The translations under genes were made by a program, and so were the position numbers. Shown piece by piece: positions 1 through 11,723 of a stretch of 64,000 bases of DNA (positions within the stretch are counted from its first letter, which is position 1; the number at the start of each line of letters is the position of its first letter). Origin of the DNA: Sporodiniella umbellata (Eukaryota > Mucoromycota > Mucoromycetes > Mucorales > Rhizopodaceae); assembly GCA_025677835.1 (NCBI GenBank), contig JAIXMR010000001.1, positions 558,001-622,000 on the forward strand, written 5' to 3'. The notes beneath the pieces were generated by a model, which was given only the letters and a program-made list of their open reading frames with translations, was not told the origin of the DNA and did not search any database.

Positions 1-116
1 TTTTTTTTTTTTTTTTTTGACAAGCTCATATTTTTGTCTATAAAAAGGGGGGGGGAAGAGCTTACGTCTTGTTCTTTTCAATCTATTTTTTTTTTTTTTT
101 TTAAAGAACAAACAAA

Positions 117-380
117 ATGCAATGGATGACTATCTGCCCTGCTACTTGTGAACTGTGCGGTAAATGGATTCCAGCTCATTCGGTAAATACATACATACAC
201 ACACAGGCCCTCATCTCCTGTTAGTCAAACTGCCCTAGAAACGGTGTTCATCCTTCCCAGTGGACTCTCGACACGCCTTTAGAACAGGATGACGTCTACC
301 TATTGGAAATGGTAGAACGAGAAGTGAGTTTCATAGACAGTTCTCTCAAAGACGATCTCTATGGTTATTTCTCTCGATGA
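117..380 (+). CDS. small two-exon protein with a Cys-pair motif (73 aa)
   Basis: Not recognised. Exon 1 is 117-182 and exon 2 is 225-380. The intron (183-224, GT...TTAG) restores an open frame that ends at TGA 378-380. The product starts MQWMTICPATCELCGKW and carries CPATCELC followed by a later Cys in SSNCPRNG, which could make a small metal-binding knuckle. The C-terminal half is acidic and probably helical (VEREVSFIDSSLKDD). The ATG follows a T-rich, A-flanked leader typical of starts in this window. There is no similarity I can name. It could also be the last exons of a gene that begins left of the window. Codon choice looks coding (GAC, GTC, CTC) and unlike the AT-rich spacer after it. 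Confidence 0.4.
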
Positions 381-521
381 TGTTTACCCCTTTTTTTATT
401 ATTATGATGATGATGATGATTTTTCACTCAGCGCTTATCCCCTTTTATACCCCCTTGATAACCCTCCCCACACTGTAGGATGAGCAATATTTTATACAAG
501 CCTATAAACTATCGATAATTG

Positions 522-554
<33 letters not shown>

Positions 555-922
555 GCTGCTGTTGTTTAGAGTTTTTCTTTTACAAAAGGACACATGTGTG
601 TGTGTGTACCTTGATTCAAGAATGCTTTTCTATGGGTCGCTTGAGGAGAGAGAGAGAGAGAGGGGGGGGGCGTACGACATGATTCATTTTAAAATCTCGG
701 AAAATAATCATAGAGAAAAGAACCGCAGAAGAGAATGTGATTCTCATCATCCGACAGCTCCACATTTAAATCAAGTCATCCACAAGCAATCCTTTTGGTT
801 TTGACAGAAAGACAGTAAACATTGAGATGACTTTTTGATTTCTTTTCTTTTTCTTTTTCTTTCTTTCAATACTATTTGCTTTCCCCCCCCTTTTATAGAG
901 GGAGAAAAAAAGAAAGAAAGAA

Positions 923-962
<40 letters not shown>

Positions 963-1024
963 AATTTTAATTACATTTCCTATCCATAGTAGATTTTTTC
1001 CCCCCCCCTATTCTATTATCCATC
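381..1024. other. intergenic spacer, no gene seen
   Basis: This holds a 30-nt A run (522-551), a short GA repeat (about 645-662) and the long purine tract listed separately. Short open frames here are low-complexity translations of these repeats. It probably contains the promoter and leader of the F-box gene at 1025. Confidence 0.6.
911..959 (+). repeat. GA-rich purine microsatellite
   Basis: AAAG units grade into uninterrupted (AG)n ending at about 959. This is a simple sequence repeat lying 65 bp upstream of the F-box/WD40 start, so it may sit in its core promoter or 5' leader. Confidence 0.9.
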
Positions 1025-2600
1025 ATGACTTTATTGACCTCTTCCCTTATCTCCCCTTCTACCGCCAAACTGTTATCGTATTTCAGTCACAATAAATTAC
1101 ATGCCTACCCTCCAACTGAAGCCAAAGCAGAAGCCCCTACGTATGTGACGATTGTGATGCGCAAAGACGGAACGCCGACGATCCAAAACCAAAGTACGGT
1201 AGTACCCAAGAGTGGGGAACGTTCAGCCAAACAACGAAAGATGATTCTCTCCCATTTCTTACCCAGGCTAGGCTCGTTGAACGCCAACCCTCCACGTCCT
1301 GTTTCTTCCCCTTCACAGACCAGGACAGGCCGACTGCAGCGTCTTCCCTATGAACTAGTGATTCACATTCTAGGTTACCTTGACTACCGTACGTTACTTG
1401 CACTTTCACGTACAAGCCAAAGCATGTATCGATTAGCCCATCAGGAACATCAAGGACTTTGGCAAACGTTGTTTCGACATGACTTTCCACTTTTGGCGAG
1501 AGAAGAGACGCCGAGTGCGTATAGGCTCTACAAGAACCATTTCGAACTCCGGAAACGATGGCAACAGGGCCATGTCAAGACACGTTATTTGACAGGGCAT
1601 GAAGATAGCATCTACTGTCTGGTCTGGTGGGGTCAACATCAGATCATCAGCGGTAGTCGGGATCGGTCGATCAAATGCTGGGATCTGAACGCGGCTGAAC
1701 CTTTACAGATCACCAAGACGCATCATGAAGGTAGCGTGTTATGTTTACGGATGGCCACCGATGGCTCCTTTCTCGTCTCTGGTTCTTCTGATGCTACCTG
1801 TCTCGTCTGGTCTTTACCTGCCCTTGAACCGCAACAGCGCTTACGGGGCCATACGGGAGGCGTGCTGGACATCTGCCTGGTGCAGGATCACATCGTGAGT
1901 TCTTCTAGAGATAATACCATCCGCGTCTGGCATCGATCGACCGGTGAAGAAATCAGACGCTTGGTCGGTCATGCTGGCCCTGTAAATGCCTTGGCTGCTC
2001 AGGGTGCTCATGTGGTTTCCGCTTCTGGTGACACCACCGTTCGTCTCTGGGATCTCGCTTCAGGTCAATGCCTTAAAACCTTTCACGGTCATACCCGGGG
2101 TCTTGCCTGCGTCAAACTCGAAGGCCACTTTGTCTACAGTGGGGGTCAAGATAACAAGCTGAAAGTTTGGGATATTCGCTCTGGGCAGTGCGTTGCCTCC
2201 ATGGCTGGACATACAGACTTGATCCGAACCATCGATACCTGCGCCGTAATTTCTCTCTCTCTCTTTTATCGATTGGGCTTATCCTAACTTTTTCTCTTAG
2301 GGTAAAGTCGTCACCGGCAGTTATGATAGAACCATCAAAGTATGGGACGCACAATCCAATCGCTGTCTCTTAAGCTTCCAAAGTGGTCATTCAAGCTGGA
2401 TCTTTAACTGTCTCCTAAGTACCACCAAAATCATCAGGTAAAACTTTCCAAAATAAAAATAATAACATATAAAAAAAAAAAAACACCCCCCACCCCCGTG
2501 AAAATAAATAAACCTTGACTTTTTCTTTTCTTGCCTTAGCGCTGGCCAGGATAAGAAAATCATGGTGTTGGACTTTGGCCATGGCCTAACCCTTGCTTAA
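1025..2600 (+). CDS. F-box/WD40 substrate receptor of an SCF ubiquitin ligase
   Basis: Three exons (1025-2245, 2301-2437, 2540-2600) give 472 aa. An F-box lies at about residues 105-150 (LQRLPYELVIHILGYLDYRTLLALS). Seven or so WD40 blades follow, with repeated GH...SGSRDRSIKCWD, GSSDATCLVW, SSSRDNTIRVW, SASGDTTVRLWD, SGGQDNKLKVWD and TGSYDRTIKVWD signatures. The last blade is completed only after both introns are removed, which supports the splice model. Family knowledge: the F-box binds Skp1 and the propeller reads phosphodegrons (Cdc4/Met30/Pof1/FBXW7 class). I cannot tell which orthologue this is. An alternative start is the ATG at 1157. The gene is GC-rich compared with genes on the right of the window. 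It converges on the Hsp110 gene, 136 bp apart. Confidence 0.88.
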
Positions 2601-2736
2601 TATACCTTGTGCTGGGGCCTCCTCCCCCCCCCCCTCATCTTAGAGAATTAACTTAATAAAAAAAAAAAAAAAAAAAGCTTTGGTGGTAATGGTTTTTCTA
2701 ATTCTTTTTATTGATTTTTTTTTTTTCTGTTTGTTT

Positions 2737-5233
2737 TTAATCAATGTCCATTTCATCCTTCTTTTTGTTATCGGCAGCGTCTTCCATAGGCGTATCAGCA
2801 TCTTCAGGCTTGTTAGCATCCGTGTTTTCCGTCGTGGGTTCTTCAACCTTGGGAGCAGGCTTGGGCTTGTTCAAGATAGGGTTAGCAAAGAAGACGACGG
2901 CCTCTTCTTCCTTCTTGATATCGCGGGCAAACAAGACGGGTGTGATGTTTTTGGCAATCTGAGCCTGTTTGGCATTTTGCTCGTCCATCCATCGTGCAGC
3001 GCGTTCACAACGTTCGACGATATCTTGCTTTTCATGAGCAGGGATATGGGCGTAGGTGTCGCCGGGCGTCAAGGCTTGCTTGGTCAAGCGATCCAGCGTG
3101 TCGCGAAGGGCGCGTTCGGCATGAGGGCGTTCTTCAGCTTCACGGTAACGCTCGACCACAGGGTTGCCAATCTTCTTTAAAGCCTCGAGCTTTTCCACAT
3201 AGACAGACTTGGTGGCATCGTAGCCTTCGTCATAGATCCAGTCCACGACAGCATTCAAGTCTTCTGCAAACGTGTCTTTGGTGGCTGGATCGATATAGTC
3301 TGCAAGAGGACCCAGGATCTTGTCACGCATTTCGTAACCGTATTCTTCCAACGAGTTTTTGGCCGCTTCGGTGGCTGCAATCAACTTGTCGTTCGAGTAC
3401 ATCTCCATCTCCTTGGCTCGGTAATCGTTCATCAATTCTTTGCTGATACCACTGTGACCAGCCACCACAGGCAAATCGCCGGTCTTGACCAGCTTCTTGA
3501 CGCTCTTCACTTCCTTTTCTCCTTCCTTATTCTTGCTCTCTTCCTCTACCATCTTTTCCTCTACCGTATAGGCTGATTCCACAGACAGGATGCCGTGGAT
3601 GTTCAATCGGACCTTGACCTTGATCTGGGCCGCCTCGCCGTTCACAGCTTGTACGTTCTTGATCGTAAACTGACCGATCCAAGGGTTGATACCGCGGGGC
3701 AAGAGCTCGGGTTGGGCATATTCAGCAACCAAAGTGAATGGCTCGCGACGTTGGAACGTCAAGACCTTGGTGGAGGGGATCGAGTTGTTGTTGTCAAAGA
3801 TGACAATCTCTGTGCCTTCATCTTCTGGGCAAGCTTCCCAGGTGAGCTTGATGGGGTACGCGCAGATGTCGTTCACTCGGAAATCACGTACTTTGAACAC
3901 GGGGGATAACATCGCGCACTGGAGGGCCGCGCCACGAGCCATGGCTTCGTCTTGGTTCAACGTGGTGGACACGTCCTTGCCAAAGAAGCCGGCAATGGAC
4001 GTCTTGATGGCAGGGATACGTGTAGAGCCACCCACCACCTCGATAAAGTCAATGTCTGTGCGTTGCATGCCGGCGTTTTCAATCGCTTGCGCCAACACAC
4101 TCTCCGTACGGGTGAACAAGTGGGCAGCCCAGGCTTCGAAATCTTCACGGTTCACCATCGCAGACACATCCTTGTCATCCATAATCGATTCAATGTTCAC
4201 AGGGGCTTGGGGGTTGGCCGACAAGACCTTCTTGCAACGTTCCGCAGCCACACGGAGACGTAACAACGCCTTCTTGTTGCTGTAGACATCAATCTTGAAC
4301 TTTTCCTTGAATTGTTCAGCCAGTTTCTCAACAATCACAGCATCAAATTCACGACCACCAAAGTGTTGATCGTAAGCACTGCCACGTACCGTCAATTGTC
4401 CCTTCAAGAACGACACAATCGACACAGAGTACGAAGAGTGCCCAATGTCAACAAACGCAACATTTCTGGCCTTCTCCTCAGGCAAGTCGAGCTTGGTGAT
4501 ACCGTAACCAAGAGCGGCAGCAGTCAAATCGTTGACCAATCGCAAACAGTTCAGGCCCACCATCTCCGCAGCACTCAACACCGCACGACGTTGGACTTCT
4601 GTAAACCAACCAGGGATCGTAATAACACAGTCTGTTACTGGACCGTTGATTTCAGCAGCTGTGATGTCCTTGATCTTGTGAAGGTACATGGCTAAAAGCT
4701 GAACGTTCGAGAACACTTGCTCTTCTCCGAGGTAGTTGACCTAATCATATTGCCTGTTGGTCTGTGGTCTTTCTTTTTTTTTTTCTTACCTTGATACCCG
4801 CTTGACCTTGGGCGTCAGCAATCTCAGCCATCAAGTGAACCTTTTCGGTTTCTTGAACTTCAGGGTCTTCTACAGTACGACCGGCAAGACGTTTCAAACT
4901 ACATACAGTGTTTTTGGCGTTACTGATTTCTTGTGTTTTGGCTCCTTCACCAATATATCTGGATTGAGGACCGAAAGAAATAAGAGAACTAGAATCAAGT
5001 ACAAACTAGGTTAATACACGCTCATCACACCCTACACAATGTTCGTCTTACGGAGTAGCTCGGTTCGAGACTTCGTTACAGATAACGTCAATACCACGGT
5101 TACGAGCAACAGCAATTACAGCTTGAAGATTACCAAGATCAATACCCTGTTGAAATCAATAGTCAAAAAATTTTGTTTTCAAGGACGCGTACACTATCAC
5201 CGCTGGAGCGAGAGCACTTACAACAACAGACAT
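2737..5233 (-). CDS. SSE1: Hsp110-type nucleotide exchange factor/chaperone
   Basis: Four exons on the minus strand (5233-5222, 5146-5052, 4988-4790, 4740-2737) give 769 aa. The first exon is only 12 nt (MSVV). Joined, the N-terminus reads [20 protein letters not shown], which is diagnostic of Sse1/Hsp110 rather than canonical Hsp70. The actin-like ATPase continues through the [24 protein letters not shown] region and [13 protein letters not shown] beta-sandwich, an acidic linker ([19 protein letters not shown]), a helical domain and an acidic tail ending DEMDID follow. Known role: nucleotide exchange factor for cytosolic Hsp70 and a holdase in protein folding and disaggregation. It is longer than yeast Sse1 (693 aa), mainly in the linker and tail. 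I saw no clear heat-shock element by eye. Confidence 0.95.
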
Positions 5234-6418
5234 TCTATTCTAGATGTTTATAAAGAAAAAGAAAAAATTTATTCCCTTTTTTTTTTTTCTTTTCTTTTTT
5301 TTTTCTTTTTCTTTTTTACTTTTATATATAAAAAAAAAATTGAGTTCAATCCAGCCCTCGTTTTCTTTTCCCACTCCAATCAAATAGCTTCAATCGAAAC
5401 TTTTCTACAACTTTCTCGGAGATTCTATGAACGTCACTCGGTCTATAAAACAAGCCACGACATAAGAATTGCAGTCAGATTCAACTGACGTACCTTTTTT
5501 TTTTTTTTTTTTTTTTTTTTTTGGATTTCAACTCTCCAAAAGACAAGCCAATGCGCTATGTAGCTACAAAAGTCATCTTTGGGTGAAAAAAAAATGGTTG
5601 TATTGCATTTTGCCTCTGAATAAAATAGAAAAAAAAAAAAAAAAGAAAGGTCCGAACAGGGTTCTAAGAGCGGGTCTCTGTTCCGTACTTTCTATTGTGT
5701 ACTCTTTGAAAAAACCAGGATAACGGAACCTGTTGAAAAATGCACTATCCCATCTACGCTTCAACCTGTTTTCTAAAGTCAAGATCAAAACAGGCTGCTT
5801 TTTCTCTACGCTTCTATGACGGGGACTAGGCATACGACCTATCCCTTCCTATTGCTTGACTTTAAAAAACTGCTTTAATGAGTTGAAACTACATCAGCCC
5901 TTTTTCTGTTCTCTTGACATCGATAGTCCCCACCCTAAAGCAAACCGCCATTGTCTCTCTACATAGTTTTCTATATATGCATATATATATATATAAAAGC
6001 CATCAAACCAGGATCTCTTTTCTTCTCGTTTCATAAAACAACCCCTCCCGCATTTTCTGTAAAACAATACTACCGGACTCTCAATCCAGCATGTCCAATG
6101 TAACTCAAGGCCTTACCATAGCTTAAAAAAAAAAAAAGAGCTCTAGGAATGACTTGCACGCCCTTTTCTCTAGAGTGTCGACCAAGTGTCAGCATAGCTT
6201 TCAGTTTCTTGTCGTTATTTCTTCAAAAGAGACATCCCACTATGCCTGGACCAAGCCTGCCCCAGTCCTGTTCTCAATAGAGAGACCTTTGAATCGATTT
6301 CAAACACAGTACCTGGGCTTTCCGAAATAGAAACAAACCATAGGCTAGCAAGGAGAAAACAAAATCAAAAAGCTGGATCCATCGAGTCCCATCTTACAAG
6401 ACCTCCCTCCCCCTTGAT

Positions 6419-6449
<31 letters not shown>

Positions 6450-8040
6450 CATGTTTTTATTGAGACTTACTACTGACAAAATGATTATCTCTTTGTCTTT
6501 TTGGCTCAGAACAATAACGTTTTGTTTTGGGGGAGCTTACAGTAATCCTTTCTTCACCCCCTTTGATGATTCACCCTGAATAGAATTCAATGGTTTGGTT
6601 TCATGACAAACAAAAAGTATTCCTAAAGCATGTGTATGCAGAAGATTGATCATCAAAAGGTATTTTGATCTATCCTGGGTTACAATACCTGCAAAGAATC
6701 TAGATAGTAACGTGAGGGGGGTACTATCAGCTGTCTACTAGGAATACAATGAGTGCATGCTCTTGAGAGGTATGCGTCATAGGTCTTTGCCAAGCTGTTT
6801 CTAAGCGTTGGAGTCACGTTGTATTACAAGCTCTTTTTATAATACATCTTTTTTGTATCAGACTACAGGCAACCAAAACGAACAGTACCCTATCAAGCAT
6901 CTTCTTCTCAAGCACACTACAGAACGAGAACAAAGTGCCATGTAGAAATAAGTTTGGTAGCAACTGTACCTTTTCTTTGATTTTAGCGTTGGCCCACAGT
7001 AAACATTTGAACGGTTTTGAGAATTGAAATGATCCATAGTCTTGTATAAGGTTGGCATCTAAAGAACTTTTTATCTTTTCAAACACAATTTTTCTTTTCT
7101 CTCTAGAAGATCAAAACACACTGTGATCTAGACAAATAGAACAAAGACCTTGAAGGACACTGGATACGTTTATTATAGCGCTGACAACACTGGTACTTTT
7201 CAAAAAAAAAAAAAAAAAAAAAATAGAATGGCCTATTTTTGGTTGATTGATAATAAAAAAAAAAAGCTCCTCCTTCAAGTTTTCCCTAATGTTCAAGTAG
7301 ATTGCTGAAAAAAAAAAAAAAAAAAAAAAAGTAAGCTTTTGATTTAAAAGCGCATATAATCTAATAGACTATGTATTGAAAGTACTTTCAAGCCTTTACT
7401 AGCACTCTTTGTAGCATTGAAAATAAATACAACAGGTCTTTTTCTTAAAAAAAGAGTACAGACTCCTTAGCTGTTGTTATTCAAGGGGTAAGCCAATTGA
7501 TCAACCAAGAGTAATCCTATCTTTTTTTCTTTTTGATTGATTGATTTTTAAGAGTTCTTTTGTTGATTACAGAATCAATCAAATGGTACTGTAGAGTAAC
7601 CTAGTTTGCTTTGTCGAATTGTACTTGCTACTGAATGAACCCAATTTGCTATGTATTTTAGCTAAATTAAAAACAAAAGAAAGAGGCTGATTTGTTTTAA
7701 AGGCCCTTTACTATAAAAGTTTCAAAACAAAGAAAAAAAAAAGTAGTTTGTTCTTCTTTTTGTAAAAAAAAAAAAAAAAAAAAGTCGTTTTAGTAAACAA
7801 TAAAACATTGAACATTTTATAGGGGAGGGACGATAGTAGCTGTTTACAGTACTTGACTACAATTTCTTTGTTGGTTTGTTTGATACATGTATATGTGTGT
7901 TTTGGTGCTTTCTTTATATAAAAGTCTTGTTTTTATCGGTATTCTATCAGCCTTTTACCCTTTTCTTTTTGTTTTTGTGTACGCTTTTCTTCAAAAAAAA
8001 AAAAAAAACATCTTGGATTTTTTGTTTTTATTTCAAAGAT
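5234..8040. other. long AT-rich spacer, no gene recognised
   Basis: There are many homopolymer runs: T at about 5500-5522, and A at about 6423-6449, 7202-7223, 7309-7330 and 7763-7782. A TA-rich stretch with a TATAAAAG-like end lies near 5970-5998. Open frames up to 90 codons on either strand (for example 6814-7086 minus) have no recognisable domain and no splice partners. The left end must include the Hsp110 promoter. Confidence 0.5.
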
Positions 8041-8632
8041 GAGCATTACAAGAGACGAAGCTATTTGTATCTACTTTTATGTCGATTTCACTAATGAAAA
8101 TGTACAGAAATATCAAAAGAAATTCGAAAAGTTCAAGGAAGTTGAGATTTGCTGGAACCTGTCAGAAAAGGAGCCTGTTGTAGTATCAAAGAAAAGAATT
8201 CGAGGTGATCCTCATGGCTATAGAACGTATCCACAGATCATCCCACCCACAGAGTCATCAAGCAGCGATCAAAAGATCTTGAAATTGACCAAAATATCTC
8301 AGGTCAAGGATCTAATCAACACAATTTACTGTTACAAAGAACCAGAGGACAGTGACAATTATTCAAAACAAACGATGTCTACAGAGGATATATTTCAAGA
8401 GGTTCAGCACCATACAACAGTTTTCACAAAAAAGTCAACACAATCCTTCGTAGGCTGGTGCTCTGGTAACAATCTAGAGTTCTTAAACGCAAAGACAATA
8501 CGCACCACAAAAATATCTAGAGAATTATACGTTATGAAAGACATCCATCGAAGTAAGCTTGTATCCTATATACAAAGTGGTTGTGTCTCATGTGTCCATA
8601 TTGTAGATAAGCTTTTAAATTCGCTTCTATGA
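8041..8632 (+). CDS. orphan single-exon protein (197 aa)
   Basis: Uninterrupted ORF from ATG 8039-8041 region (MSITRDEAICIYFYVDF) to TGA, standing alone in about 6 kb of spacer. I do not recognise a family. Composition is protein-like rather than low complexity: a charged, mostly alpha-helical N-terminal half, a Ser-rich linker (PPTESSSSDQK), then FVGWCSGNNLEFLNAKT and a Cys-containing C-terminus (SGCVSCVHIVDKLL). There is no signal peptide or membrane segment. A run of A then T-rich leader precedes it and a poly(A) run plus a perfect 16-bp hairpin follows it, as if it had its own transcript end. It could be a lineage-specific gene or the remnant of a mobile-element ORF. Confidence 0.55.
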
Positions 8633-8735
8633 GGTACTTTCTCTAGAACGATGTATTGGGTAGATCATTGCTTAGTAAAAAAAAAAAAAAAAAAAAAGAG
8701 TATACATTTTATTTCTTGAATAAAGCAAACATTTT

Positions 8736-8777
8736 TATTGTAGTTCAATTTTTTCTTTAATAAATTGAACTACAATA
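8736..8777. repeat. perfect 16-bp inverted repeat (hairpin), 10-nt loop
   Basis: The arms 8736-8751 (TATTGTAGTTCAATTT) and 8762-8777 are exact reverse complements. It lies about 100 bp after the stop of the orphan gene at 8041-8632 and just after an A20 run, so a role in 3' end formation or RNA stability is possible but inferred. Confidence 0.85.
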
Positions 8778-9827
8778 CAGCCATTGGACCTGTTTCTGTC
8801 CGTCTGTAGACCATTGCACATAACCGGGTTTTTACGGCAATTCACTTACGAAAGTAGGCTATTTATTTACTTTAAAGATTATGATTTAGCCAGAAAGAAT
8901 GACAAAGCATCTATCTTGCCAAAAAAAAAAAAAAAAAAAAAAAAGATGAAAGAGCGACATTAGTTTATTGTAAAAAACATATTGACATTTATTAGTTCAA
9001 ATTTGGGTATTATATAAAAATATATGCTGAATAAGCCTCACCCCAAATGTTGTTGAAGCGGTTGATCTTTTGTAACTCTTTATTCTCTTTTTTTCTCATT
9101 TCATTTATTTTTCAAGCGTGTGTACACAGTTTATTCATGCTTACTTTTTACATATGTGCATTCACAATCAGGAAATAAGCATGACGGGGTACATCGATAA
9201 CTCGCTGACATTGATCATCTAATAAAACATAAAGAGTTATTGTTTGACTCATTGTGAAGCCAAACATAAAAAGAGGTGTATTAATTTTTTTTTTTTTCTA
9301 ACCAAATTGGTATCACCACCATCTTATTCGTTTTGTTAATGAAACTACTTTTTGTAATCTTAAACTTTTTGTATTTTCGTAAATTGAAATTGTATGTTAA
9401 CATTCCACATTAGGACAAAATTTACCGACACCAGTGAGTAGTGGTAGTCAGTCAAACACATATCTAGAAATAGATGCAAGTAAGCATAGGAAGGCCTTTA
9501 ATTAATTAAGCCTCAAAGTATTTGAAACAACCACAGGGTTTTGCTGTCTCAAAGGGAAGTCTGTATTCCTTTTTCTCTTTTGTCCCTGTTTGCTTCTCCA
9601 GACCTAGCATATCGTTCTTGAACAATAAGAAAGGCTAGCACTCCCCCCAAAAAATGCAATGGACCTGGTCTAAAGATCCAACTTCCGATTTGGTTTTCTT
9701 TTTACTCTCAGTCAAAGTCAAGCGTTGTAATAGATGTATATTTATCCAAAGCGGGGGGGGAGAGAGGTGTGAAATGATTTCATGCTTTTGTATACAAGAC
9801 GTGTGTTAAGCACAAGTGAGTAAAACC

Positions 9828-9860
<33 letters not shown>

Positions 9861-11610
9861 ATAGGAATTGAAACCAAAAGAATCTACTTGCTTTTCTTTA
9901 TTGTTTTTTGATATTGAACCTATACGCGTGTATACGCGTCCTTCCTAAAGCAGGAAAAAAAAGCTGAAGTTATTCTCTGCCCCAACTTTTCACTTCTTTT
10001 ATTGTGAAACCCAGTTACAACCCCGCCATTGATCAAAACCAGATCAAGTCCAGAACACAAACACTGAAAAAAAAAATAGATAAAAAAGAGTCACAGCCAT
10101 CACTGCCAGACAGTCCAAAGAAAAACTTTTTAGAAATACAAAAAAAATCGTATGGTTTAATAGATATGGGGTCAGCCAGTGTTCTACATTATGAATCACA
10201 AATACATTTTGGGCGGTACAGAGCTGAATAGAATCTTTATTATTGTTACTAAAAAGGTCTTTTTTTTTTTTTTTAGGCACTCACAAATCTATCGGTCGAT
10301 AACGATGATGATGGTCTTTAACAAAAATAAAGTCTTTTATAACAAATTCTGCATATTTTCTTCACTATTTCGTCATCTGTTCTATTTGTACTACATGCCT
10401 TGTACTGAGACAGTTTTATTTTTCTTGGGTGCCATAGAAAGAACAATGTAAGTGTCAATTAGTCTTATGGTTTTAATAAATCGAGTTAATTAACAATAGG
10501 GCTTAATTTCTTTGTGTAAAGTGTGTTTATACTTTTTTTTTTAAAATGAAAAAGAGCTTTTCCGTTTGACAGATATTGGCTCGTGTGTTGTACCTAATGA
10601 AATAATCAAGAAAACGGTCTTTTAGTTATCCCGTGCGCTATTTTAACTAAATAGGATTTATTTCCGGAAACAGACATTAGGCGATAGGGGGGAGGGGAGA
10701 AGAGGGGGTCGAGTCGCTTATAAAGCAATTTTTTTGTTTCGTTCTCGAAAATCTCGGAAAAAACCTAGAAACGACTGCCGGTTTTGGCTGTTAGTACTTT
10801 TGTATTACCCCTAACCACGCCCCGTTACACTAGGCGAACGCGCAAGATGCAAATTTTGAATGCAATCTGCGCATCAAAAAAATTAATAAAGAGAATATGG
10901 CTATTATCAGATTCATGTGCATAGGCATCTTTGTTGTTTTGGGTTATTCAGGCGAAAAACTAAAGAAAATGTACAAAGACGATCATTATTAAGGCAAGAT
11001 GACTAAGAGTTAAACTTTTTTTTTTTTTTTTTTAGAAACCCAAAGACCTGGTTGGGCCTATAAGGAACTGTCAAAGAGGAAAAACGAAACTCCCATGTTT
11101 TAAAGTGTTTTTTTTTTGAATTTCCAAATTAGGTCAATTTTTTATGAAGCATTTGCCGCACGTGAGGTCAAGTGTTTTATAATCACTATTGAAAATCACC
11201 GCAGAACAGTAAGTGATTCTTCCGATGCTTTGTTACTTGTTTGATCTTTATGTCCGTAACTCTTGTCTACAATGAAAGTGAACAGTAAGACTGCAGGTAT
11301 CCTTGACGATAACAGTTGCATTTGCTCAGTCAGATACCTGAAAACTAAGCGGAAAACAGAGATGCTCTCAAACACTAGCAACAATAACAATAGTAAGAGA
11401 AAAACACTGATTACTAAATTGAAATTTATTGTTGTATTGCCATAGCGGCTTTCAATAGGATACCAGACAGTAACGGCAAAAGAAAAGAAAAAAACTAGTC
11501 CCCCCATAAATAAAAAATCTATTTCTGGAAAAGTCTACGTAAATTTCTTTTTATAAAACATTGTTACACACATTGATGGCTTCGCTTGGCTACTACAATG
11601 ATTCAAAAAG

Positions 11611-11620
11611 GTATATAAAT
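11611..11620 (+). promoter_or_regulatory. candidate TATA box of the zinc-cluster gene
   Basis: GTATATAAAT lies about 105 bp upstream of the ATG at 11724, followed by a C/T-rich leader, which is a normal fungal arrangement. Confidence 0.4.
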
Positions 11621-11723
11621 ATATCCAAACATATTCACTTATCTCTTATTTCTTCTTTTTCTTCTCTTCTCTATCGTTTCACCCCCTTTTTTTTCTTTTT
11701 TCTGTCTACTTTCTTTTATCACA

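Larger units (their letters stand above)
8633..11723. other. AT-rich spacer, no gene recognised
   Basis: This holds the hairpin at 8736-8777, A runs at about 8678-8697, 8921-8943 and 9829-9858, and a T run at about 11017-11034. A locally GC-richer patch (about 10660-10870, with G runs and CTTATAAAG) could be a promoter or an unrecognised RNA gene. No tRNA, U6 or 5S box could be found in it. The right end is the promoter of the zinc-cluster gene. Confidence 0.5.

Noticed and set aside
6814..7086. 90-codon minus-strand frame in the long left spacer
   Set aside because: No domain and surrounded by homopolymer spacer; no promoter or splice evidence.
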